The translations under genes were made by a program, and so were the position numbers. Of a stretch of 18,237 bases of DNA, positions 1 through 7,320 are shown piece by piece. The DNA comes from CAWBRT01 sp050015355 (GTDB lineage Bacteria; Acidobacteriota; Terriglobia; Terriglobales; Acidobacteriaceae). The stretch spans positions 1-18,237 of the forward strand of contig JBEKBO010000092.1 of the NCBI GenBank assembly GCA_050015355.1. Reading direction: 5' to 3'. The notes under the pieces are model-generated. The model was not told the origin of the DNA and did no database searches. It saw only the letters and a list, made by a program, of their open reading frames with translations. Every line of letters begins with the position of its first letter. The stretch's first letter is position 1.

Positions 1-2
1 CG

Positions 3-470
3 TCCGCCGCAAACGCTAGCGGCTCAGTTCAAACGGCCCTATCGAAACTGCCCCGACCATGGAAATTTGCGCACACCTGCACGTCTCCCGTCGGGGCAGT
101 CCCGATAGGGATCTATCGTTTCGCGTTCTCTCTGCTGGCCGCGGTGTTCACGCTGCTGTTTATTCTGGTGCTGTCCGTGGACCTGATGGATCTGCGGGAA
201 AAACGGCGTTTCAACGCCGCCTTGGAAGAGCTTCGATCCGAGGTGAGGCGGGAGATTCCGGCCGGCAGCAGCCTTGCGCGGGTCGAATCATTTCTCAAAG
301 ATCGAGCCATCGAGCCCGAGTCCGTGTCTACGCGCAATGAGATCTTCGGGCTGCCGCAACCGTCGTATTCCAACCTCATCAGCAAATGCCGTATCCAACT
401 CGTATTCAGGTTTGGAGAAGACGGCCTGCTGCGCGATTCCAAGGTTTACGAGGCCTGCTCCTATTTGTAG
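3..470 (+). CDS. Membrane-anchored hypothetical protein, probably cut by the left edge
   Basis: I do not recognise this protein. The reading frame is open from base 3 to the stop at 468-470, so the gene probably begins outside the window. The only standard start codon inside is GTG at 144, which lies in the middle of a hydrophobic run (IYRFAFSLLAAVFTLLFILV, about 111-170) and has no Shine-Dalgarno, so it is a poor start. After this single membrane span comes a charged helical stretch (LREKRRFNAALEELRSEVRR) and a small domain of about 75 residues containing SLARVESFLKDR and ending in EACSYL. The likely topology is one membrane anchor with a soluble C-terminal domain. The 127-residue membrane protein and the LolA-like gene follow on the same strand. 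The first 100 bases could instead be non-coding with a non-standard start near 111. Confidence 0.5.
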   Translation, partial: SAANASGSVQTALSKLPRPWKFAHTCTSPVGAVPIGIYRFAFSLLAAVFTLLFILVLSVDLMDLREKRRFNAALEELRSEVRREIPAGSSLARVESFLKDRAIEPESVSTRNEIFGLPQPSYSNLISKCRIQLVFRFGEDGLLRDSKVYEACSYL

Positions 471-565
471 GCTGTCCTCGGCAGGCGGCTAAGGTTGCGT
501 CACGAACCCTCTGCCACTACACTGAGAACTGGTCCGGAGCGCGCCCGGCGGAAGGCTCACGATCG

Positions 566-949
566 ATGAATAGTATTGCAAAAACGCTCAAGGGATACAT
601 CTGGTGGACCTATCCGCGCGGCTGTTTCCACTATGACGTGATGGTTACGGTCATCCTGCTATTCATCTTCGTCGCACCGTCGTTCATAGGCTTCAACGAC
701 AAGCCAGTCGAGCGAACCGCGCATCTGACCGGCGTCATCGTCACTCCCGAGGGGAAGAATGGCTTCGTATGCCGCATAGAGGCTTCCGCCATTCAAGGGG
801 AGACCGAGGCAGAGATTCGAGATGGCCTCATGAGAGTGATTGAGCCGATTGCGGGCGAGGTGAAGTTCATTCGCTACGAAGCAGTTCGGGACAACAAGGG
901 CAAGATCATCGCCTACAACGTATGGGTACGGCGAGGCCTGGGCGGATAG
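566..949 (+). CDS. Small conserved-looking membrane protein, function unknown
   Basis: A 127-residue protein with no family I can name. The start at 566 is chosen because GGAAGG at about 549-554 sits a good distance upstream and the protein then begins MNSIAKTLKGYIWW. The frame stays open further upstream, but that extension is arginine-rich and without a start signal. A single membrane span (about residues 25-42, VMVTVILLFIFVAPSF) is followed by a soluble domain of about 80 residues, probably periplasmic, with alternating strands (HLTGVIVTPEGKNGFVCRIE) and an acidic helix, ending VWVRRGLGG. The neighbouring LolA-like gene begins about 100 bases downstream on the same strand. A role in the envelope is plausible from topology and context only. 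Confidence 0.75.
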   Translation: MNSIAKTLKGYIWWTYPRGCFHYDVMVTVILLFIFVAPSFIGFNDKPVERTAHLTGVIVTPEGKNGFVCRIEASAIQGETEAEIRDGLMRVIEPIAGEVKFIRYEAVRDNKGKIIAYNVWVRRGLGG

Positions 950-1051
950 CAGGCTGCTGAAGAACAGGTCTGCTCCGGCCGAGGATCACCCGGTCCGGGC
1001 AAGGCGCAACGCCACTTGTTGGTTCCGACTCTTATGTTTCTTGGACCGCTC

Positions 1052-1750
1052 ATGAAGAAAAGTTTATCTCTGCTCGTCTTTCTCATTTGCGCCGGCCTAT
1101 GGTGCGTGGCGCAGGCGAATCGGCCCGCCGATCTGCAAACCGTCTTGAATCTGATGGACCGCACGGCCGCATCCCTTCGCACCGTCGAAACCGACTTTAC
1201 CTGGGACGACTACGAGCGCGTGGTCAACAATCACGACTACCAGAAGGGCGTGATGTACTTCAGCCGCTCGGGAAAAGACGTGCAGATGTCGGCCGAGATC
1301 AAGCAGCCTGCCCCGAAGTTCGTGCTTTTCAAAGCAGGCACGGTTCGCGTTTACGAGCCCAGGATCGACCAGGTGACGGTCTACAACGTGGGCAAGAACA
1401 AGGCAGATTTCGAGGCCTTCCTGGTGCTGGGATTTGGCGGCGCGGGGCGCGATCTGGCCAGGAACTTCGACGTTCGCTACGCCGGCAGCGAGCAGGTGGC
1501 CGGGGTTACGGCCTACAAGCTGGAGTTGATTCCAAAGACAGCCAGTGCGCGCAATAACTTTCCTCTGATTGCACTCTGGATCGATGCCGACCGCGGAATC
1601 GCCGTGCAGCAGCGCTTTGATCAGGGCGGAGGCAATTACCGGCTGGCGCAATACTCGAACATCAAGCTCAACCAGAAGCTTCCGGATGGAGTCTTCACGC
1701 AGAAAACTACCGGCAAGACGAGGACGGTCAGGCCGCAGGGCGGAATGTAG
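1052..1750 (+). CDS. LolA-like outer-membrane lipoprotein carrier
   Basis: A 232-residue secreted protein. Residues 1-20 form a signal peptide (MKKSLSLLVFLICAGLWCVAQA) with a cleavage site after AQA. The mature part has the fold signature of the LolA/lipoprotein-sorting family: successive short strands, an LWIDADRGIAVQQ strand near residue 180, and the closing pattern YSNIKLNQKLPDGVF typical of the family's C-terminus. LolA carries lipoproteins across the periplasm from LolCDE to the outer membrane. Family members in distant phyla vary, and some serve other hydrophobic cargo. ATG 1052 is preferred because the signal peptide starts there. In-frame TTG 1016 and ATG 1034 would only lengthen the N-terminus, and none of the three has a good ribosome site. 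A strong hairpin follows the stop codon. Confidence 0.8.
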   Translation: MKKSLSLLVFLICAGLWCVAQANRPADLQTVLNLMDRTAASLRTVETDFTWDDYERVVNNHDYQKGVMYFSRSGKDVQMSAEIKQPAPKFVLFKAGTVRVYEPRIDQVTVYNVGKNKADFEAFLVLGFGGAGRDLARNFDVRYAGSEQVAGVTAYKLELIPKTASARNNFPLIALWIDADRGIAVQQRFDQGGGNYRLAQYSNIKLNQKLPDGVFTQKTTGKTRTVRPQGGM

Positions 1751-1770
1751 CGGGCCAAGAGCCACGCTTG

Positions 1771-1800
1771 CCCCAGCAAACGCCAAAGTGTTTGCCGGGG
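1771..1800. repeat. Hairpin after the LolA-like gene, possible terminator
   Basis: Arms of 11 bases (CCCCAGCAAAC at 1771-1781 and GTTTGCCGGGG at 1790-1800) pair with one mismatch around an 8-base loop. Outer bases GCCAC (1761-1765) and GTGGC (1815-1819) could extend the structure. It lies 20 bases after the stop of the LolA-like gene, so it may end that transcript, but there is no T-tract and a factor-independent terminator is not certain. Confidence 0.45.
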
Positions 1801-1860
1801 ACCCTGGTTGGGGAGTGGCACGTTGCCGGCCATCTTTTTGGCGGCTTGAGATAGAATAGC

Positions 1861-1893
1861 CCGGGGTGAGGCAACGGCACGGGCGCACCCCGG
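1861..1893. repeat. Perfect 8-bp inverted repeat in the intergenic region
   Basis: CCGGGGTG at 1861-1868 is matched exactly by CACCCCGG at 1886-1893, with a 17-base spacer. It lies between the LolA-like gene and the dispersed palindromic element. It could be an operator or part of a larger degraded repeat. Nothing else in the sequence decides this. Confidence 0.35.
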
Positions 1894-1909
1894 ACTCTTA
1901 GTAGTTAGA

Positions 1910-2001
1910 CCGAATTCGCGGAAGGTATACCCGCAAAGGAGCCGGGCTTCCAAGCCCGGCGGTGAGATGAGGGGTATGCTGACTTTAGAATTGCTCTAGA
2001 G
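1910..2001 (+). repeat. Dispersed palindromic element, copy 1
   Basis: First of four related copies (others at 9464-9557, 12045-12127 and, on -, 15907-15970). It opens CCGAATTCGCGGAAGG and contains GGTATACCC (1924-1932). The core is a perfect 9-bp hairpin, GCCGGGCTT / AAGCCCGGC (1941-1949 and 1952-1960). GGGTATGCT (1972-1980) mirrors the left arm, and a tail GAATTGCTCTAGAG closes the copy. Nested palindromes plus a conserved asymmetric tail resemble REP or small MITE elements. The copy ends 5 bases before the start codon of the next gene, so it would lie in that gene's leader. Confidence 0.8.
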
Positions 2002-2006
2002 GTTTC

Positions 2007-2252
2007 ATGGGTAAAGTTTTATTCATTCCGGCCCGTCCCAGCGCAGAGCATCTGAATCGTCACCGCACCTCCGATCCTCGCTATGTTGAAGGCCAGCGTC
2101 TGCTCGTCGATGCCATGAGGTATCTCATCAAGACTGGCCCGGACGACAATCGCGCCGCCGTGGAACTGATTTCCGAGCACGTCCGCACGCGGTTCCGGAT
2201 GAGCGATTCGCCGCTTCAGCCAACCGAACCCGAACCTCCGTTATCAATGTAG
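2007..2252 (+). CDS. Small hypothetical protein
   Basis: An 81-residue protein that I do not recognise. It starts at ATG 2007, with AGAGG ending 4 bases upstream inside the tail of the palindromic element, a short but usable spacing. The N-terminus MGKVLFIPARPSAEHLNRHR and the middle helical stretch (VEGQRLLVDAMRYLIKTG and AAVELISEHVRTRF) look like a small soluble helical protein. The C-terminus is proline- and glutamate-rich (LQPTEPEPPLSM). No membrane segment or metal motif is visible. It ends 12 bases before the stop of the convergent glycosyltransferase gene. Reasonable amino-acid composition and the lack of a better gene here support it, but it could be a chance frame. Confidence 0.5.
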   Translation: MGKVLFIPARPSAEHLNRHRTSDPRYVEGQRLLVDAMRYLIKTGPDDNRAAVELISEHVRTRFRMSDSPLQPTEPEPPLSM

Positions 2253-2264
2253 ACCGTGGTTTTC

Positions 2265-3638
2265 TCACCTCCGGACGGCCCGCAAAGTCGCCAACCAGCG
2301 TGACGCCAACAGGTAAACACAAGGGAAGCACTCCAGGGTATAGCGCTCTTCCGCCGTTCCCGTGGTCATCAGGAAGAGCGAGCGCACCGCTGGATAGACG
2401 AGCAGCAGGGCCATGTGGCGCACCGGTTCGCCGCGGAAGATGCCCACGATGGCGGCGCCCACCAGCATCAGGTTTAAAAAACCGATCAGGACGGAACCGA
2501 CGGTATTCCAGGGATCAATGCGGAATCGCCACCAGTGCACATCGAAGGGCAGAATTGCCGTGCGCGGACGGAACCACATGTCCAGGAGCCGCAGCACAGG
2601 TAGACCGACGTAATAGCGAAAGGGATGGAGGCGAATCTTCTGTTGCGCTAATTCGCCGAACTGCCGGTCGAGCTCGGGGGTTGTGACGGTCGTCTTATTG
2701 TATTCGGCAAAGAGCTGCGCCACGTATTCGCGCTCTTGCGGGCTGTCGTAGGCGCGTGCCGGCACAAGTTGAACATCGACCGGCTCGCCGTCGATATGGA
2801 AGGCGACATCTTCCACGTTGGAGTAATCCACCAGCCAGGTTCCCAGCCAGCGCCCCATACCTCGAGCAATGAACTCGCCAGGGTCGGATGCCTCCATCGT
2901 TACCAGAGGCTGGAAGACATGCATGACCCGCCAGTTTCGTATGGTCCAGGGCACCAGGGGCGCAAGCGCAACCGCCGTCATCAACAGTCCGCCGGCGAGC
3001 AGCTTCTTTCGCTCCGCGGGATTGCGGTAGAGCTGAAACAGAACGACGAGGCCTAGCGAGCCCAGCATGAGGCCGCTGTCGGGACGCAGCAGGATGGCCG
3101 CAGCCACGGCCAAGCCGCAATAGATCCAGTTCCGGCAGCGCGGGTCGTCGAAAGCAAGAATCGCCTGCCGCAGGGAAAGCGTGAGAAAGAAGATTGAGGT
3201 CACTTCCGTGAGGGGCGTAGCGGCATAGTTTGCGATAAAAGGGCAGAGGGCGGCGAGCAGAAACGCTATGCGCGCGGCTGCTTCAGAGATAGTCCGTCGA
3301 GCCATGTCGCAAACCAACACGCAAGTACCGATATCGATGACGGCTTGCACGAGCATGACCGCACGAAAGTGGTCCTGGCCAAAAACGGCAAACACGAGCG
3401 CGAGAAAAAAAGGGTAACCGGGCAGTCGAACCAGAGTAGGCTGTATGCCTTCGGACGTGGTCAGCGCATAGCTGCCGTGATTCAAGAGATTCTTCGCGAT
3501 ATCGTCGTAAACCAGCGAGTCTCCGGCGACCATTCCGAGTTTATATACGGTAAGGAGCCGCAGACAGAGCGCCCCCGCCGTCACCCAGAGAACGAACCTA
3601 AGGTTCCTGCGAACGAATTCGAACACGCACCGAATCAT
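2265..3638 (-). CDS. Integral membrane glycosyltransferase, GT39/ArnT-like
   Basis: A 457-residue polytopic membrane protein of the dolichyl-phosphate-mannose/ArnT superfamily (GT-C fold). Such enzymes use polyprenyl-phosphate sugars to glycosylate lipids or proteins on the outer face of the cytoplasmic membrane. After the first span, the loop VAGDSLVYDDIAKNLLNHGSY (about residues 38-57) has the acidic residues expected for the catalytic loop. RLPGYPFFLALVFAVFG (71-87) is the typical second conserved block. Further spans alternate to about residue 450, with a large external loop around residues 240-340. I chose ATG 3638 (MIRCVFEFVRR) because it gives a normal N-terminus. The frame stays open to 3956, but that part crosses the start of the divergent gene and reads as low-quality protein. 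The two genes share a 96-bp divergent promoter region. Sugar and acceptor cannot be told from sequence. Confidence 0.8.
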   Translation of the reverse strand: MIRCVFEFVRRNLRFVLWVTAGALCLRLLTVYKLGMVAGDSLVYDDIAKNLLNHGSYALTTSEGIQPTLVRLPGYPFFLALVFAVFGQDHFRAVMLVQAVIDIGTCVLVCDMARRTISEAAARIAFLLAALCPFIANYAATPLTEVTSIFFLTLSLRQAILAFDDPRCRNWIYCGLAVAAAILLRPDSGLMLGSLGLVVLFQLYRNPAERKKLLAGGLLMTAVALAPLVPWTIRNWRVMHVFQPLVTMEASDPGEFIARGMGRWLGTWLVDYSNVEDVAFHIDGEPVDVQLVPARAYDSPQEREYVAQLFAEYNKTTVTTPELDRQFGELAQQKIRLHPFRYYVGLPVLRLLDMWFRPRTAILPFDVHWWRFRIDPWNTVGSVLIGFLNLMLVGAAIVGIFRGEPVRHMALLLVYPAVRSLFLMTTGTAEERYTLECFPCVYLLASRWLATLRAVRR

Positions 3639-3734
3639 ACATCTTCGGGCTAGTTGGGATTGGTGCCACGGCGTGGTACTTTCATTGACGCATCCCAAGT
3701 GGCCCCATAACATAGAGGTAAGCTGTAGTTTCCC

Positions 3735-6700
3735 ATGTTGAAGCCGGTCTTTTATGATCCCCAGAAGAAACGATGGAGGCGAATCCGCCGCACCATCGAC
3801 GTCATCGGGATCGTTCTTTCTCTGCTCATTGCGTTTTTCGTAATCACGGTGGTGCGCGATGCCAGTATTCCGGCGTTGCTGCTGGCGACGCAGAAGAAGT
3901 CCTACCACGCGCTGAAAGTGAACGAAAAGAGACACGCCAAGCGCACCGGCACACACCGCAAAACGAGTGTCCCGGCGTCGCAGGTGGTGCTGAATTCCGA
4001 AGAAGGTATTCGCGGCGCATTTTACGTGAAGTGGGATGCAGCGAGTTTCTCCTCGCTACGGCAGTACGTTCACCAGATCGACCTTCTGTTTCCGGAATGG
4101 CTGCATGTGCTGACTCCGGACGGCCGCCTGCAGGGAGTTACCCAGGCTAACACGCTTTTCGATGTTATCCAGAACGGCCGTGTCATGCCGGTCGATGACA
4201 AGGTAATGCCCTACCTGAAGCAGGAAAACGCCCAGATGGAAGTTTTGCCCCTGGTCAACAACTTTGATCCGATCGTCAACGAATGGAAGGCGGATGTCGG
4301 CAGGATGTTGGACTCTCCCGAGGCGCGGGCGCACTTTCGGCAGGAGCTGTCGGTGTTTCTGGCCACGAACCCATATCGCGGAGTGACCCTGGACATCGAA
4401 GGATTCCCCCTGCACTCGCAAGCGGGATACCGGGCTCTGGTGCAGGAATTAGCGAACGATCTGCATTCACGCGGACTCAAACTCTTCGTGAGCGTTCCCG
4501 CCAACAACCCGGACTTCGATTACCAGTTGATTGCGAAAGTAACCGACGGGCTGATCCTGATGAACTACGATCAGCACTACCCGGGTGGCGAACCGGGTGC
4601 GATCGCCGGCCAGGATTGGTTTGTCAAGAATCTCACAACTTTGCTGAAGGTCGCTCCGCGTGAAAAAATTATCTGCGCCATCGGCAATTATGGGTATGAC
4701 TGGTCGACTCAGAAGGGCAAGAAGCCGGGGCAGGCCGGTGTCCACAATGTCTCGGTGCAGGAAGCATGGCTGGAGGCGCGCGATTCGGAAGCCAAGATTG
4801 ATTTCGACTCCGATTCGTTGAATCCGCACCTTGTCTACGAGGACGATCAGAAGAATCGTCACGACGTGTGGTATCTGGATGCGGTGACCTCGCTGAACCA
4901 GATGCGCGCTGCCCGCTCGATGGGCATCTCGACGTTCGCGCTGTGGCGGCTGGGCTCGGAGGATCGATCGTTGTGGGCGGTGTGGGATCAACCGAGTGAA
5001 GCGCGTGCGCCGGAGAAGTTGCGCGATGTGCCTCCCGGGCAGGACGTCGATATGGAGGGTTCGGGCGAGATCCTTCAGGTGCAAAACCTTCCGTCGAATG
5101 GCACTCGCGATGTTGACGTGGATGCATCCAGCGGCGTGATCACCGACGAGAATTTCAGCAAGCTTCCCACACCATACCGCGTAGGCCAGTTCGGCGGCGG
5201 CAATCGGATGGTGGCGCTCACCTTTGACGATGGTCCCGATCCCCAGTGGACGCCGAAGATCCTCGATGTTCTCAAACGGGAGAACGCGAAGGCGACGTTC
5301 TTCGTCATCGGCTTGTCAGCGGAAAAGTTTCCCAGTGTGTTGCAGCGCATTTTCCACGAGGGGCATGAGATCGGGAATCATACATTCACGCACCCGGACA
5401 TCAGCGGAATCTCCAGGCGCTACATGATGGTCGAACTGAATCTGACCGAGCGCCTGTTCGAAGCCAAGCTGGGTGTCAAGCCGGTCCTGTTCCGTCCTCC
5501 CTACTCGATCGATCAGGAGCCGGATACGGCCGATGAGGTGCGTCCGCTGGAAGTCGCGCAGCAAATGGGCTACATCACCGTCGGCGACAAAATTGACCCG
5601 AACGACTGGCGCGACGATCCCCGTCCCACTCCCGAACAGATCGCGGAAAGCGTGCTGGAGCAGGCGCAACGCCGCGGCGGAGGCATCGTTCTGCTGCACG
5701 ATGGCGGCGGATACCGTGCGCAGACGGTTGCCGCGTTGCCCCTCATCATTCGCGAGTTGCGCGCGCGCGGGTTCGAAATCGTGTCGGTGGCCACGTTGCT
5801 GGGGAAGACCTACAACGATGTCATGCCGCCCATCGCCAACAACGAGCGTTTCTGGGCGCGCGTCGATGCGACAGGTTTCTGGCTGTTGAGCATGGTCAAC
5901 AGTTTCATCGTGCTGGTCTTCTTCGTCGGCGACCTGCTGATGAGCGGGCGATTGGTCTCGGTCGGAGCGCTTGCCATGTACGACCGTTTCCGGCGGCGCG
6001 GGACAGATCACCCGGGTGTGTCTGACTACCAGCCGCGGGTCGCGGTTCTGATCCCTGCTTACAACGAAGAGAAGGTCATCGAGCGCACGGTAATGGCCGT
6101 CTTGAACTCGGATTACCCCAGCCTTCGAGTGATTGTCATTGATGACGGTTCCAAGGACCGCACCGGCGAAGTGGCGCGGGAGACGTTCCGGAAGGAGATC
6201 GCGCAGGGCCGCTTGACCATCTTGACGCAAGCGAACGGGGGAAAAGCCTCGGCGCTCAATCATGGCCTTGAATACGTGACCGAGGAAATTTTTGTAGGGA
6301 TTGACGCCGATACGATCATTGCTCCGAATGCAATCCGGCGCATGGTGCCGCATTTCACCGACCCGAAGATCGGCGCCCTGGCGGGCAATGCCAAAGTAGG
6401 AAACAAGATCAATCTGTGGACACGCTGGCAGGCCCTGGAGTACATCACCAGCCAGAATTTCGAGCGCCGCGCATTGAATACGTTCTCGGCGGTGAGCGTT
6501 GTTCCCGGCGCCATCGGCGCGTGGCGCACGCAGGCGGTAAAGCAGTGCGGCGGATATCACGTCGACACGGTTGCCGAAGATGCCGACCTGACGATGGCGC
6601 TGCTGCAAGCCGGATACAAAGTCGAGTACGAAGACAGGGCGCTGGCGTTTACCGAGGCTCCGTCGTCGGCCAACGGGCTGATGCGGCAGCGTTTTCGCTG

Positions 6701-7181
6701 GTCGTTTGGGATCTTGCAGGCCACTTGGAAACATCGCTCGGCATTTGCCCGCAAGGGAGCGCTCGGCTGGATGGCCCTTCCCAACATCGTGGTGTTCCAG
6801 ATCATGCTGCCGCTGTTCTCGCCGTTTATTGACCTCATGTTCGTCGTGGGCACGCTCAAGTACCTGGTGTGGGACAAGCATTTCCATCCGGATACGGCGG
6901 ACCCGGCGAGTTTCCAGCAACTGGTGGTCTTCTTCGCCATCTTCCTGGTCATCGATTTCATCGCTTCCGCGATTGCTTTCGCTCTGGAACGGCGCGAGGG
7001 GCGGGCGGATTGGATGTTGCTGGGCCACGTGTGGCTGCAGCGCTTCGCCTATCGCCAGCTATTCTCTCTCGTGCTGATCAAAACCCTGAAGCGAGCTGCC
7101 GAAGGCGGCGCGTTCTCCTGGGATAAACTGGAGCGCAAGGCCACGGTTCGAACACCCGAGCCGGTCACCCAGGACCATTGA
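3735..7181 (+). CDS. GH18-like / polysaccharide deacetylase (CE4) / GT2 glycosyltransferase fusion
   Basis: A 1148-residue protein with three enzyme-like parts. A membrane span at about 21-40 precedes a GH18-like domain (about 88-420) of the YaaH type, with LDIEG at 219-223 (E222 the likely acid) and LMNYDQHY at 275-282. A CE4 (NodB) deacetylase follows (about 490-690): TFDDGPD (496-502), HTFTH (549-553), RPPYS (587-591) and LLHD (653-656), with metal ligands and catalytic acid intact. A second span at about 713-735 leads to a GT2 domain with IPAYNEE (773-779), DDGS (803-806), DAD (857-859), EDAD (948-951) and QRFRW (985-989). Spans at about 1012-1040 and 1060-1083 end it. Inferred topology places hydrolase and deacetylase outside and the synthase inside, as PgaC and PgaB do separately for poly-N-acetylglucosamine. 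The polymer is not known. GAGG lies 16 bases upstream of the ATG, a weak site. Confidence 0.93.
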   Translation: MLKPVFYDPQKKRWRRIRRTIDVIGIVLSLLIAFFVITVVRDASIPALLLATQKKSYHALKVNEKRHAKRTGTHRKTSVPASQVVLNSEEGIRGAFYVKWDAASFSSLRQYVHQIDLLFPEWLHVLTPDGRLQGVTQANTLFDVIQNGRVMPVDDKVMPYLKQENAQMEVLPLVNNFDPIVNEWKADVGRMLDSPEARAHFRQELSVFLATNPYRGVTLDIEGFPLHSQAGYRALVQELANDLHSRGLKLFVSVPANNPDFDYQLIAKVTDGLILMNYDQHYPGGEPGAIAGQDWFVKNLTTLLKVAPREKIICAIGNYGYDWSTQKGKKPGQAGVHNVSVQEAWLEARDSEAKIDFDSDSLNPHLVYEDDQKNRHDVWYLDAVTSLNQMRAARSMGISTFALWRLGSEDRSLWAVWDQPSEARAPEKLRDVPPGQDVDMEGSGEILQVQNLPSNGTRDVDVDASSGVITDENFSKLPTPYRVGQFGGGNRMVALTFDDGPDPQWTPKILDVLKRENAKATFFVIGLSAEKFPSVLQRIFHEGHEIGNHTFTHPDISGISRRYMMVELNLTERLFEAKLGVKPVLFRPPYSIDQEPDTADEVRPLEVAQQMGYITVGDKIDPNDWRDDPRPTPEQIAESVLEQAQRRGGGIVLLHDGGGYRAQTVAALPLIIRELRARGFEIVSVATLLGKTYNDVMPPIANNERFWARVDATGFWLLSMVNSFIVLVFFVGDLLMSGRLVSVGALAMYDRFRRRGTDHPGVSDYQPRVAVLIPAYNEEKVIERTVMAVLNSDYPSLRVIVIDDGSKDRTGEVARETFRKEIAQGRLTILTQANGGKASALNHGLEYVTEEIFVGIDADTIIAPNAIRRMVPHFTDPKIGALAGNAKVGNKINLWTRWQALEYITSQNFERRALNTFSAVSVVPGAIGAWRTQAVKQCGGYHVDTVAEDADLTMALLQAGYKVEYEDRALAFTEAPSSANGLMRQRFRWSFGILQATWKHRSAFARKGALGWMALPNIVVFQIMLPLFSPFIDLMFVVGTLKYLVWDKHFHPDTADPASFQQLVVFFAIFLVIDFIASAIAFALERREGRADWMLLGHVWLQRFAYRQLFSLVLIKTLKRAAEGGAFSWDKLERKATVRTPEPVTQDH

Positions 7182-7320
7182 GCAATTCTGCTACGGCGAG
7201 TTCGTAGCCGCATCGCCGGCTGACGCAGGGACGTATGCCTGCTGCACGGTGCTGGGGTTCGGCGTTAAAATGAGATAGATAAGAGTACGTTGATGAGGAA
7301 TCCGGATTGGGAGCTTTCAT

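Noticed and set aside
3639..3956. N-terminal extension of the GT39-type gene up to 3956
   Set aside because: It overlaps the start of the divergent fusion gene and reads as non-membrane, unconserved-looking sequence; a normal first membrane span begins after ATG 3638.
5316..7028. A 570-codon open frame on - inside the GH18-CE4-GT2 gene
   Set aside because: Antisense shadow of well-conserved NodB and GT2 motifs; the translation is rich in R, H, Q and D with no recognisable fold.
7190..7208. Small hairpin GCTACG-7-CGTAGC after the fusion gene
   Set aside because: Only six pairs and no T-tract; too weak to call a terminator.
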